Below, in pieces: positions 54,465 through 62,990 of a stretch of DNA of 64,000 nt. Where the stretch lies: assembly GCF_017581965.1 (NCBI RefSeq), contig NZ_JAGEVF010000001.1, positions 62,001 to 126,000 on the forward strand, read 5' to 3'. A model generated the notes under the pieces. The model was given only the letters and a program-made list of their open reading frames with translations, was not told the DNA's origin and did no database searches. Source of the stretch: Winogradskyella pelagia. GTDB taxonomy: Bacteria > Bacteroidota > Bacteroidia > Flavobacteriales > Flavobacteriaceae. The translations under genes were made by a program, and so were the position numbers. Each line of letters starts with the position of its first letter. The first letter of the stretch is position 1.

Positions 54465-55640
54465 ATGATTGATAAGAAAAAAGAAAGCCTCATGATTATA
54501 ACAAATTACTATCCTCCGGAGATAGGAGCTGCTTCTAATAGAATTTTTCATTTGGCTGAAGGTTTAAGTTCAGATTATACAGTTAAAGTTGTTACACCTT
54601 TACCAAATTATCCTACTGGCAGAATATTTAAAGACTATAGAAATAAGTTTACTTCCAAATCTATCGAGAACGGTATTCAAATACATAGATTGTGGATTTT
54701 TGCTTCAGTTTCAAAAAATAAAATATCGCGGTTATTAGCAATGCTTTCCTACAGTTTTAGTTTGATATTATACTTTTTAAGGCAACGCACACCTAATAAG
54801 GTGATAATCCAATCCCCTCCTCTAATCGTTGCTTTTATAAGTATCTTTCTACTTAAATCTAAGAAAAGAAAAATAATTCTTAACGTAAGTGATTTATGGC
54901 CACGCGCTGGCCTAGAATTAGGTGCACTAAAAAAAAATTGGTTTTATTCCGTTCTAAGGCAGATGGAAAGGTTCAATTATTTAAATTCTAATATCATATT
55001 AGGGCAAAGCAATGAAATCTTAAAACATGTTAGTGAAATAAATCCAAAGGCCAAAACTCATCTTTATAGAAACTATCCTATTATTGAATTAAAAGAAATT
55101 CCAACTATAGAAAAATCTAATAAATCCTTAACTATAGTATATGCTGGTCTTTTAGGTGTGGCACAAGGCATTCTTAAATTATGCCAAAACTTAGACTTTA
55201 CAGATATTGAGTTACATATTTATGGCTCTGGTGCTGAAGAAAAAGAGATTTTGGACTTTATGCAAAAGCATCCCACTTTACCTATTTTCATGCATGGTAA
55301 ATTAGATAGAAACCAACTTCATAACGAACTAATGAATTACGATTTGGCTATAGTTCCGCTAATAAAACGTATATACGGTTCTGTACCATCAAAAATTTTT
55401 GAGTTTTCAAAATTAGGCTTGCCCTTGCTGTACTTCGGTGGGGGTGAAGGTGAAAAAATTATCCACAATTATAAATTAGGTTGGGTAGCTGATGTCGGAA
55501 ATTACGAAAACTTAAACTCTATTATTGAAACAATTAAATCTAATGGTTTAGAGATACAGCAAAAAAAAGACATACAGGTTAGGGCTAATAAGGCATTTAG
55601 TTTTGAGGGGCAATTATTAGACCTAAAGAAGACTATTTAG
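54465..55640 (+). CDS. Glycosyltransferase family 4, WbuB-like
   Basis: The 391-residue GT-B enzyme has the N-terminal TNYYPPEIGAASNR acceptor block, a hydrophobic segment near 95-125, and the donor-binding SVPSKIFEFSKLGLPLLY block. It resembles WbuB-type transferases that add an N-acetylaminosugar in O-antigen or capsule synthesis. It is coupled to the CapK-like gene and converges with the WcaJ-type gene, overlapping by four bases. Confidence 0.88.
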   Translation: MIDKKKESLMIITNYYPPEIGAASNRIFHLAEGLSSDYTVKVVTPLPNYPTGRIFKDYRNKFTSKSIENGIQIHRLWIFASVSKNKISRLLAMLSYSFSLILYFLRQRTPNKVIIQSPPLIVAFISIFLLKSKKRKIILNVSDLWPRAGLELGALKKNWFYSVLRQMERFNYLNSNIILGQSNEILKHVSEINPKAKTHLYRNYPIIELKEIPTIEKSNKSLTIVYAGLLGVAQGILKLCQNLDFTDIELHIYGSGAEEKEILDFMQKHPTLPIFMHGKLDRNQLHNELMNYDLAIVPLIKRIYGSVPSKIFEFSKLGLPLLYFGGGEGEKIIHNYKLGWVADVGNYENLNSIIETIKSNGLEIQQKKDIQVRANKAFSFEGQLLDLKKTI

Positions 55641-56992
55641 TAGGCTTTATCCTCTCCCTTAACTGCATTCATAAAGGTTTGAAAAATGATTTTAAGGTCC
55701 AGCAAAAGTGACCAATTTTCAATATAAAAAATATCATATTTAACTCTTCCAATAATATCCTTATCACTTTCAACTTCGCCACGATAACCGCTTATTTGTG
55801 CGAGACCTGTAATTCCAGGTTTTACAAAATGGCGCACCATAAATTTATCTATTCGTTTTGCATACATATTTGTATGACTTACCATATGAGGCCTAGGACC
55901 AACAACCGACATATCACCAAAAAGAACATTGAAAAACTGTGGTAATTCATCAATGCTTGTTTTTCTAATAAACCTTCCTACTTTAGTAACACGCTGATCA
56001 TCTCTAGTCGCCTGATAGAGATGTGCATTTTTATTTGGTGTCATTGATCTAAACTTATAACAATCAAATTCTTTATAATTAAACCCGTTACGAGATTGTT
56101 TAAAGAACACAGGGCCTTTAGACTCAAGCTTAATAAGAATAGCAATGATTGGTGTAAGCCAAGACAGAATAAAGACTATTACTAGTCCAGAGAAGAAAAT
56201 ATCAAAGCTTCTTTTAACTATAGTATTAACAGAATCTTCGAGAGGTATTGTTCTAAGGGTTAGGATGGGGATATAATCGTAATAGTCGTATCTCAATTTT
56301 TTGGAGTAAATCTCCTTACTGTCTGGGATAAACTTTACAATTTTAAGATTGTTGTCTGCAAAGTCTACAACTTCGGCAATTTGAGAATTGGATAATTCAG
56401 AAATAGAACAGTAAATCTCATCAATTCCTTTTTCAAGAACGTATTCAAAACACCTTGTAAGGTTAAAGTCGTCCTGTTTAAAATTAAATGTTTTTTTATG
56501 AAGATAACCATATTCTGGGTTTTTATTAAAAAATTGCTCTAGAGCTACAGTCTTTTTGTTGTAACCAAAGATGACCGTATTCCTGTAATTTCCGCCAAAT
56601 GACGCGCGATAATTTTGAAGCAGGTAATATACAGTAAATTTTGCTGCAGATATTAAAATTACACTTAGAAGTACGTATTGGATAACGGGCTTGGGATAAA
56701 TCTTTAATTCGTAATAAATCCCAAAAAAAGCAAATACAATAATTAAGAAAAAAACAGATTGCTTTATTATTAGCGCTAGGATATTTACTGGTCTAGTATA
56801 ACGATATACTTGATAAAAATTAGAGTATACTGAAAGTAGTACCCAACTAAGAGATATATAAAGAATAAACGCTATTGGATCTTTGTCCATAAGAAGAAAC
56901 AGTATAGCAACACCATTAATTATACTTAAATCTATGAAATAAGAAATGGGTCTTAAATAGCCTGAATATCTTCCGTGTTTGAATAAGCTCAA
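55637..56992 (-). CDS. Undecaprenyl-phosphate sugar-1-phosphate transferase, WcaJ/WbaP type
   Basis: This enzyme starts glycan assembly by moving a sugar-1-phosphate onto undecaprenyl phosphate. The 451-residue protein has about four N-terminal membrane helices, a CoA-binding-like domain (about 140-240) and the catalytic sugar transferase domain (about 262-451) with KRSFDIFFSG, SIDELPQFFNVL (catalytic Asp-Glu) and VVGPRPHM. The start is TTG at 56992. It sits 126 bp from the GT4 gene, with a possible promoter in the gap. Confidence 0.93.
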   Translation of the reverse strand: MSLFKHGRYSGYLRPISYFIDLSIINGVAILFLLMDKDPIAFILYISLSWVLLSVYSNFYQVYRYTRPVNILALIIKQSVFFLIIVFAFFGIYYELKIYPKPVIQYVLLSVILISAAKFTVYYLLQNYRASFGGNYRNTVIFGYNKKTVALEQFFNKNPEYGYLHKKTFNFKQDDFNLTRCFEYVLEKGIDEIYCSISELSNSQIAEVVDFADNNLKIVKFIPDSKEIYSKKLRYDYYDYIPILTLRTIPLEDSVNTIVKRSFDIFFSGLVIVFILSWLTPIIAILIKLESKGPVFFKQSRNGFNYKEFDCYKFRSMTPNKNAHLYQATRDDQRVTKVGRFIRKTSIDELPQFFNVLFGDMSVVGPRPHMVSHTNMYAKRIDKFMVRHFVKPGITGLAQISGYRGEVESDKDIIGRVKYDIFYIENWSLLLDLKIIFQTFMNAVKGEDKAY

Positions 56993-57118
56993 ATCTTTTT
57001 AAACTTGATTAGAATTAAAGTAAAATAGTCTTGGTTTAAAGTTTTGTTGCAAAAGTCAAATTAACAAACCTGCTGTAAAATACAATCTTTTTTTTTATTA
57101 AGAATGAACAGTTAAAAT

Positions 57119-58228
57119 CTAAGTATTTTTGAACCTATCATAGCTATCAGTTACAAAATTTAAAATTTCCTTTTCAAATCGCTTTTTTGAAAAACGTTCC
57201 GCATTTGTTCTAATGTCTTGTGGGTCTAATTCCAGCTTTTCAAATTGGCCAATTGCATCAATTAAAGACTCAATATTTTGTTGCTTAAATAAAACTCCTG
57301 TTTTTTTGTCAATTACCGTTTCCTCAAGACCTCCCTTTCCAAGGCCAATAACAGGTGTGCCAGAAGCTTGTGCTTCAACAGGTATAATTCCAAAATCCTC
57401 TTCAGCCGCAAAAACAAAAGCTCTAGCCTTAGCCAAATAGCTTTTTAGCTCTTCTTCGGTTAAAAACCCAACGAGTTCAATATTAGTTTTGGCCATAGCT
57501 TTTATGTTTTTATATTCCGGCCCGTCCCCAGCAACTACTAGTTTTTTTTCTGGCAAATTATTGAAAGCCTTTACAATAAGCTCAATTTTCTTATATGGCA
57601 CCAATCTTGATGCGGTAAAGTAATAATTATCCTTTGTTTCTTCTACCCTAAACATGTCTACATCAACTGGAGGATATATTACATGAGCCTCTCGATTGTA
57701 CACTTTTTTAATACGGCCCTTTATGTAATTAGAATTAGCGACAAAAGCATCAACTCGGTTTGAATTTATGACATCCCAAAGCCTTATTTTATGAAGAACT
57801 CTCTTCGCGTAAATACCCTTAATTCTATTAAATCTAGAATCTCTAAGGTATTGGTGATATAAATCCCAAGCATAGCGCATGGGGGAATGACAATAACAAA
57901 TATGTAGCTGGTTTTGATTGGTCAAAACCCCTTTACTAATTGACGCTGAAGAACTTAATACTAAATCATAACTACTTAAATCAAATTGCTCTATTGCATA
58001 CGGGAACAATTGCAAAAACTTTCTGTGATTTGATTTGGCTGTTGGTAAGCTCTGGATAAAACTAGTATTAACAGATTCTCCTTTGAGAATATAGTCCCTG
58101 TCTGTCTCCGATAAGAAATCTACCAAGGCAAAGTGGTCAAAATCATCCCAAACATTGTTCAGGGAGTGTATAACCTTTTCCGCTCCACCATTAACATAAT
58201 ACCAATCATGAACTAGTGCTTTTTTCAT
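57119..58228 (-). CDS. Glycosyltransferase family 4
   Basis: The 369-residue GT-B enzyme has the start VHDWYYVNGGAEKVIH and the donor-site E-x7-E motif in AEEDFGIIPVEAQASG. It resembles mannosyl/rhamnosyl transferases of the WbaZ-like group that extend a lipid-linked repeat unit. Its first 23 bases overlap the end of the Wzy-like gene, so the two are translationally coupled. Confidence 0.9.
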   Translation of the reverse strand: MKKALVHDWYYVNGGAEKVIHSLNNVWDDFDHFALVDFLSETDRDYILKGESVNTSFIQSLPTAKSNHRKFLQLFPYAIEQFDLSSYDLVLSSSASISKGVLTNQNQLHICYCHSPMRYAWDLYHQYLRDSRFNRIKGIYAKRVLHKIRLWDVINSNRVDAFVANSNYIKGRIKKVYNREAHVIYPPVDVDMFRVEETKDNYYFTASRLVPYKKIELIVKAFNNLPEKKLVVAGDGPEYKNIKAMAKTNIELVGFLTEEELKSYLAKARAFVFAAEEDFGIIPVEAQASGTPVIGLGKGGLEETVIDKKTGVLFKQQNIESLIDAIGQFEKLELDPQDIRTNAERFSKKRFEKEILNFVTDSYDRFKNT

Positions 58229-59465
58229 AAATCAACTTTGACAAAAACCGATACGAGACAATAGCAATAAATATTCCTACAATAGGATAAATACCCGCCC
58301 CTTTCATATAATTAAATATTGGTAAAAATAAATTAAATATTGCGAGATAAATAAGTAATGGAGCATAAATAGTGTTGACTTTTGAATTGTTATAAATATG
58401 CCTCTGAAATGAACCTAATAGAAAAAAAACTAGAGTGGCGAACCACCTAAAATCTATATAAAAACTTCCAAAAGTAGTAAGATAAACTATTTTTCTTGGT
58501 GATGGGTTGGTATATTCAATTCCCTTGGCAAGTCCCATTCTTTGTGCAAATTTAAAAAAAGGATTAAACACATACATTCCATAGGATACGGGTAATTCGG
58601 ACTTATTGTATATATGATTAAACTCAAAAAAACCGTGATTTATGTATTGCCCTGTTTGAAGGGTTATAAAAGTTACGGCCCTCATAAAAGAATTAGAGTC
58701 TTCATTCTGTATATAGGCTATTGTTTTATCCTTTGGTCTTAGTAAATCATTATATCTACCTTCAAGAACATGCTTATATACGTTTTGATTTTCTGCTCGT
58801 GGAGATTCTCTTCCAATCAAAACAAAATATGAAATAGCCATTAGAGTCAATGCTGCAGCAAAAAACAAACCTAAACTCTTAACACCAACTTTAACCCTTC
58901 TGGAAACCAACACCGAAATAATAATAATTAAAGTAAGGTCAAAAAATGGTTTTCTCGTGCCAAATAATATAGCTTCTGGCACTACGAACCCTAAAAGTAA
59001 GATAGCGCAAATAAGATAAATTCTCAGAGTGTTTCTTTCATGGAGCGTTAATACAAATGGGAAAAAATAAAGCGACTTTAAAACAGCAGCCATTAAAAGC
59101 AGTACATTACTATTGGTGTTATTAATAAAACTCAGTCGTCTATTTTCAATAGGTGTATTGAAAAAGGACAGTTCACGGACATAAAATAAATCAATCCAAC
59201 GTAGGACAAAACTAATGGTTATAACCATTATTAAATACTTTATAAATAAAGGGTTGTTTATTCTAATTTCATTTTTTTCTATCCTATTTGGTATAGCAAT
59301 AAATCCAAAAACCATTGCTATATAACAGAGACAAATAAAACCCACGGTATATATGTTCACGTCTTCAACTACTTCTACTGGGATAAGACTAAAAGATAGC
59401 AGCCATAGCAAAATACCTAGAACTAGACTTCCATAGAATAAACGATATGTCAAAACATGTCGCAT
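58206..59465 (-). CDS. Wzy-like oligosaccharide repeat-unit polymerase
   Basis: The 419-residue protein has 10-12 membrane helices and a large periplasmic loop in the middle (about 215-310, with GRESPRAENQNVYKHVLEGRY), the usual plan for Wzy polymerases, which are too divergent to name by sequence. It lies between the flippase and a GT4 gene, which supports the role. It starts two bases after the flippase stop. Confidence 0.75.
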   Translation of the reverse strand: MRHVLTYRLFYGSLVLGILLWLLSFSLIPVEVVEDVNIYTVGFICLCYIAMVFGFIAIPNRIEKNEIRINNPLFIKYLIMVITISFVLRWIDLFYVRELSFFNTPIENRRLSFINNTNSNVLLLMAAVLKSLYFFPFVLTLHERNTLRIYLICAILLLGFVVPEAILFGTRKPFFDLTLIIIISVLVSRRVKVGVKSLGLFFAAALTLMAISYFVLIGRESPRAENQNVYKHVLEGRYNDLLRPKDKTIAYIQNEDSNSFMRAVTFITLQTGQYINHGFFEFNHIYNKSELPVSYGMYVFNPFFKFAQRMGLAKGIEYTNPSPRKIVYLTTFGSFYIDFRWFATLVFFLLGSFQRHIYNNSKVNTIYAPLLIYLAIFNLFLPIFNYMKGAGIYPIVGIFIAIVSYRFLSKLIYEKSTSS

Positions 59466-59467
59466 CC

Positions 59468-60727
59468 TTAAAAAACAATAAAATAATAAGCGCTTTCGAT
59501 TAAAAAAACCAAGGCTAACGAAAGGGATGACTTTGAGAATTTAATATCTTTTTTTCTTAGGGTATAGTATTGGATTTGGGCCGCAAAAAAAATGCAAGTA
59601 AAATGGGCATAAACAAGATTTGCGAAACTTATATAGTTTGAAAAGAATAGGAGCGGTAGAGTAAAGCATACAATTAATACCAAAAAAAGGCCATTATTCT
59701 TTCTGGCTAAATTCTCGCGGTCTATTACATTCGAGTTTAATGCAGTTGCAATCCACATTACCATCTGACACGACAAGAGAAAATATACCCCTTTATAGGT
59801 ATTATAGGTGTCCTTAAAAAATTGGGAGAGCGTATCCACAATAAAAGGGGCAACAAAATAAATTAAAAGAGATAATATTGAAATCCCAACAAAAAACAAA
59901 TGAAAGTATTTATCCAACACCTTAGGTTGTGATGTATATATTTTCTTAAAAAAGGCAATATTTATAACTTGATGAATCATCACCACGATAGCAGCAAGTC
60001 TAAAATAAAAAGCATAAATCCCAACTTCATTGAATGTAAAAAAATACTCTACAATTATCCTACCCGACGTTGTTATAAGAAAAATAAGAAAAGTAGACAG
60101 TAATATATGAATACTAAACCTTAGAATCTTCCGATACGCACTAATAAAGCCTTTATTATTAGAGTTTAAAAACCTGACTACTGCTAAAAACACATAAGTT
60201 AAAGCATAGCAAATTATAAAGTAATTGATTGTTTCAATGTTTTCTGGCATATAGCCCATCCAAAAACTAGCAATAAAGCCAAATAGAACCAAATATATCC
60301 CAGAATCTAAAACAACAGCTAAACTCGATTTTTCATGGGACTTTAACTGGGTGGAATAGAACATTTGATTTGATATAATATAGGACACATTAAAGGACAT
60401 ATAGAGCACCATATCCAATCCCCAAAACCAATAGGCCAACTGATTTACTATAAATGGTATCGTCAAAACAATAGGGTGAAACAAAAATCCTGCCTGCACA
60501 CTTTTGTCTTCTTTTTTAATGATAAAATATGGGTACGCCCCAGGAACACCAAGATTAAGAAGTGTATTAATCAACATTCCCAATCCGGCCAATGCATACT
60601 CCAAAATTCCATAATCTGTTGTATTAAGTACATCTGCTAAAAGTAACGGTACAAAATAAACGGCTGCTTTTGCAACAACAAAAACAGCCCCAAACCAAAT
60701 ATGCCTTTTAACCGTCCGAATAATCAC
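59468..60727 (-). CDS. Wzx-like flippase
   Basis: The 419-residue, about 12-helix protein belongs to the MOP/polysaccharide transport family; it would flip the lipid-linked repeat unit to the periplasm for the polymerase. The start is GTG at 60727 (IIRTVKRHIWFGAVF), 18 bp after the beta-helix lipoprotein. A second flippase is encoded at 31-32.5 kb, so this one is probably specific to this locus. Confidence 0.85.
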   Translation of the reverse strand: MIIRTVKRHIWFGAVFVVAKAAVYFVPLLLADVLNTTDYGILEYALAGLGMLINTLLNLGVPGAYPYFIIKKEDKSVQAGFLFHPIVLTIPFIVNQLAYWFWGLDMVLYMSFNVSYIISNQMFYSTQLKSHEKSSLAVVLDSGIYLVLFGFIASFWMGYMPENIETINYFIICYALTYVFLAVVRFLNSNNKGFISAYRKILRFSIHILLSTFLIFLITTSGRIIVEYFFTFNEVGIYAFYFRLAAIVVMIHQVINIAFFKKIYTSQPKVLDKYFHLFFVGISILSLLIYFVAPFIVDTLSQFFKDTYNTYKGVYFLLSCQMVMWIATALNSNVIDRENLARKNNGLFLVLIVCFTLPLLFFSNYISFANLVYAHFTCIFFAAQIQYYTLRKKDIKFSKSSLSLALVFLIESAYYFIVF

Positions 60728-60745
60728 AATTATTCAATCTTGGAT

Positions 60746-61786
60746 TTATTGGTTTTCCATAATTTCAACAATTACACCATTTGACTCTTCCTCTAATATA
60801 CTGATTTTAGCATTGTCGTTTTTCACAATCATTTTTTCAATTATAACAGGTCTCTGTTTATCTCCAGCATCAAAATGAGCGGTATATTTACCTTTAGAAT
60901 TTTCCTCATTTATTGTTATAGATTCAATAAAAGTATTATAACATTTATTAATCCAGAGAGCCTTAAATTCTTTTTCTTCTCCAATCTTAGCATCTTGCAT
61001 AGGGTCCATCCCATCAGAAGAACCCATACCAAACTTATCAATTAAAACTTTACCAATTACATGGTCGCTTCCTGTTAAATAAATACCGTGTCTGTCTGAA
61101 GACTTTATATGAATCTCACCAATATCTACATTAATTGGATTGTTATTCCAGCCATCCACGGCGAGAGCAGCATGAGTATACTTATCCTTGGCTGTATCAG
61201 AGCCCAAATCATCTACCTCCAAATACCCAATTTTAATGTCCTTACTGCCATAGTAAATCTGACAGCCTCTAGGTCTTGACTTTCGAAGGTTTAAAGTATT
61301 TGCTCTTATAAGAATTGAATCAATAGCGATATCTTCACTAGCCGTAATGCTTACTTTATCGTTAGAAATCAATGTTCCCTTGAGATTAATATTTTTAGAT
61401 TCTGAAAGACTGTCTTTATTTTTTATTATCTGAATCAAGTCAAATTCAGAATTATTAAATCGAAGATTTAAATTCTTTCTTGAATCAATGATAAGATTCA
61501 TTTTATAGTAACCTGAAGGTATTTGCATTTCAATCCCTTGATTCTCTGCTAAATCCATAATAGTTTCTAGTCTTGTATCTCCAGTGTGTGGATGTTTTAA
61601 TCTAGCCGTTTCGGCCGTAACCCCATAACGTCTTGCATCTCCAACAGGATAATTGTCGTCCAAAACATAAGCAGAGTCGTCAAAAACTTCTTCGATTTCT
61701 TTAGGGGTCTCCTGTTTTGCAGATTTATCGTCTTTACAGGCCGTTACAATAAGAGCTAACAATAAAATAAATCTAATATTTTTCAT
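60746..61786 (-). CDS. Right-handed beta-helix lipoprotein, copy B
   Basis: The 346-residue product has a lipoprotein signal (Cys 17, LIVTAC), an acidic/Lys-rich spacer, and a mature domain of repeated short strands typical of a pectin-lyase-like right-handed beta-helix. It shares blocks with the right-edge lipoprotein: YPVGDARRYG, DGWNNNP, GIYLTG and INKCYNTFIESI. The fold suggests a polysaccharide lyase, epimerase or binding surface, but no catalytic residues are obvious. It overlaps the O-antigen ligase end by 14 bases. Confidence 0.75.
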   Translation of the reverse strand: MKNIRFILLLALIVTACKDDKSAKQETPKEIEEVFDDSAYVLDDNYPVGDARRYGVTAETARLKHPHTGDTRLETIMDLAENQGIEMQIPSGYYKMNLIIDSRKNLNLRFNNSEFDLIQIIKNKDSLSESKNINLKGTLISNDKVSITASEDIAIDSILIRANTLNLRKSRPRGCQIYYGSKDIKIGYLEVDDLGSDTAKDKYTHAALAVDGWNNNPINVDIGEIHIKSSDRHGIYLTGSDHVIGKVLIDKFGMGSSDGMDPMQDAKIGEEKEFKALWINKCYNTFIESITINEENSKGKYTAHFDAGDKQRPVIIEKMIVKNDNAKISILEEESNGVIVEIMENQ

Positions 61787-62990
61787 AGTTTGTATTTTTG
61801 TGATTTAAAAAAAGTGGTATAACAAAAGTAAAAATAATAACGCCATGTTGTCTAAATAGATAAGACTCAAGTCCACATGCTATTGCAAAAAACAAAACAG
61901 TTATTAATCCAAGTTGATTAGATGTAAAGGCGCTTTTTATAAGAAGTGCCATTAAAACCAAAAATACGAGACCGCCTAGTATGCCAGATTTTAAAAATTC
62001 TGACAGGTATTGGTTGTGGTTGTTGTATTGGTTAAGCATACCTGCCTTAAAATTAATAATCTCGTATTGTTTGTTTAAAACATCTTGTCTGTCACCAATT
62101 CCCACTCCAAAGGGTAAAGCAGCGGCAATCTCCTTTGAAGCTAGATAATTGATTAAAAGCCGGTGCTCTAACGTGTTTTTGGTAACTGTAAACCTGTTCT
62201 TTGTAATAATGGTGTTTAAATCAAAGTCTAACGTGTTCCCAAAGGTTTGTATTCTCTGGTGAACAACAGGAATTTGAAATGCCAAGATGCCTAATAATAT
62301 ACCTAGCAATGCCGTTGCAAGCATTTTTTTTAAGTTATCTCGTTTCTTTATAATTAAAAACAGCCATAAAGCTATTAACAGTAAAACAGAGAGTTTATTT
62401 CCTAATATAACAATAATTCCAAGGGTTGATAACAAGATGATTGCATTTAAAAGGATGTTATTCTTAAGGGAAATCTCTCTTGAGCTTACAATTAACGGAA
62501 TTAGTAAAATAAAAATCAAATAGAATTGACTTACTCCTAATTTTTCTTCTAAGGTAAAATGAACAAATGTGCTTACAACTCGATTATCTATAAAAATATG
62601 AATAAATAGAAGGGCTAAAAACAAAATGGGAATAGTAAACTTTAAATACAGAAGTAATTTTTGAAACAGATTATTATTTTTAGGCTCTGCATAAATTACC
62701 AATGGCAGAAAAAGCAAAGGTAGCAAAACCTCAACACGTCTTAATCCTTCTGTGGTATTGGTTGAATACAACAAACTAAATACTTGTATAAGGAATAACA
62801 GTATAAAGCCAAGAACTATTTTATTAGCATAAAGTGTTTTGAATTTGGTTTTTAAATTGCTAGGGAGGTCAAACAAGAAGAGAGCAAGAAGCAAATAAGC
62901 TACAATATTGGAAACTGCATAGGACACAACAAATGATACAAGCATAAGGTAGCAGAGGATATAAAAAACATATTGTTTTTTAGTTACCAT
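61773..62990 (-). CDS. O-antigen ligase family protein
   Basis: The 405-residue membrane protein, with 10-12 helices, a large periplasmic loop near 240-325 and the YNNHNQYLSEFLKSGILGG block, fits WaaL-type ligases, which join the finished glycan to lipid A-core or another acceptor. ATG at 62990 is used (VTKKQYVFY), because an earlier in-frame ATG at 63071 would add a polar stretch that belongs to the upstream gene. It overlaps beta-helix copy A by 11 bases and copy B by 14 bases. Confidence 0.85.
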   Translation of the reverse strand: MVTKKQYVFYILCYLMLVSFVVSYAVSNIVAYLLLALFLFDLPSNLKTKFKTLYANKIVLGFILLFLIQVFSLLYSTNTTEGLRRVEVLLPLLFLPLVIYAEPKNNNLFQKLLLYLKFTIPILFLALLFIHIFIDNRVVSTFVHFTLEEKLGVSQFYLIFILLIPLIVSSREISLKNNILLNAIILLSTLGIIVILGNKLSVLLLIALWLFLIIKKRDNLKKMLATALLGILLGILAFQIPVVHQRIQTFGNTLDFDLNTIITKNRFTVTKNTLEHRLLINYLASKEIAAALPFGVGIGDRQDVLNKQYEIINFKAGMLNQYNNHNQYLSEFLKSGILGGLVFLVLMALLIKSAFTSNQLGLITVLFFAIACGLESYLFRQHGVIIFTFVIPLFLNHKNTNYEKY

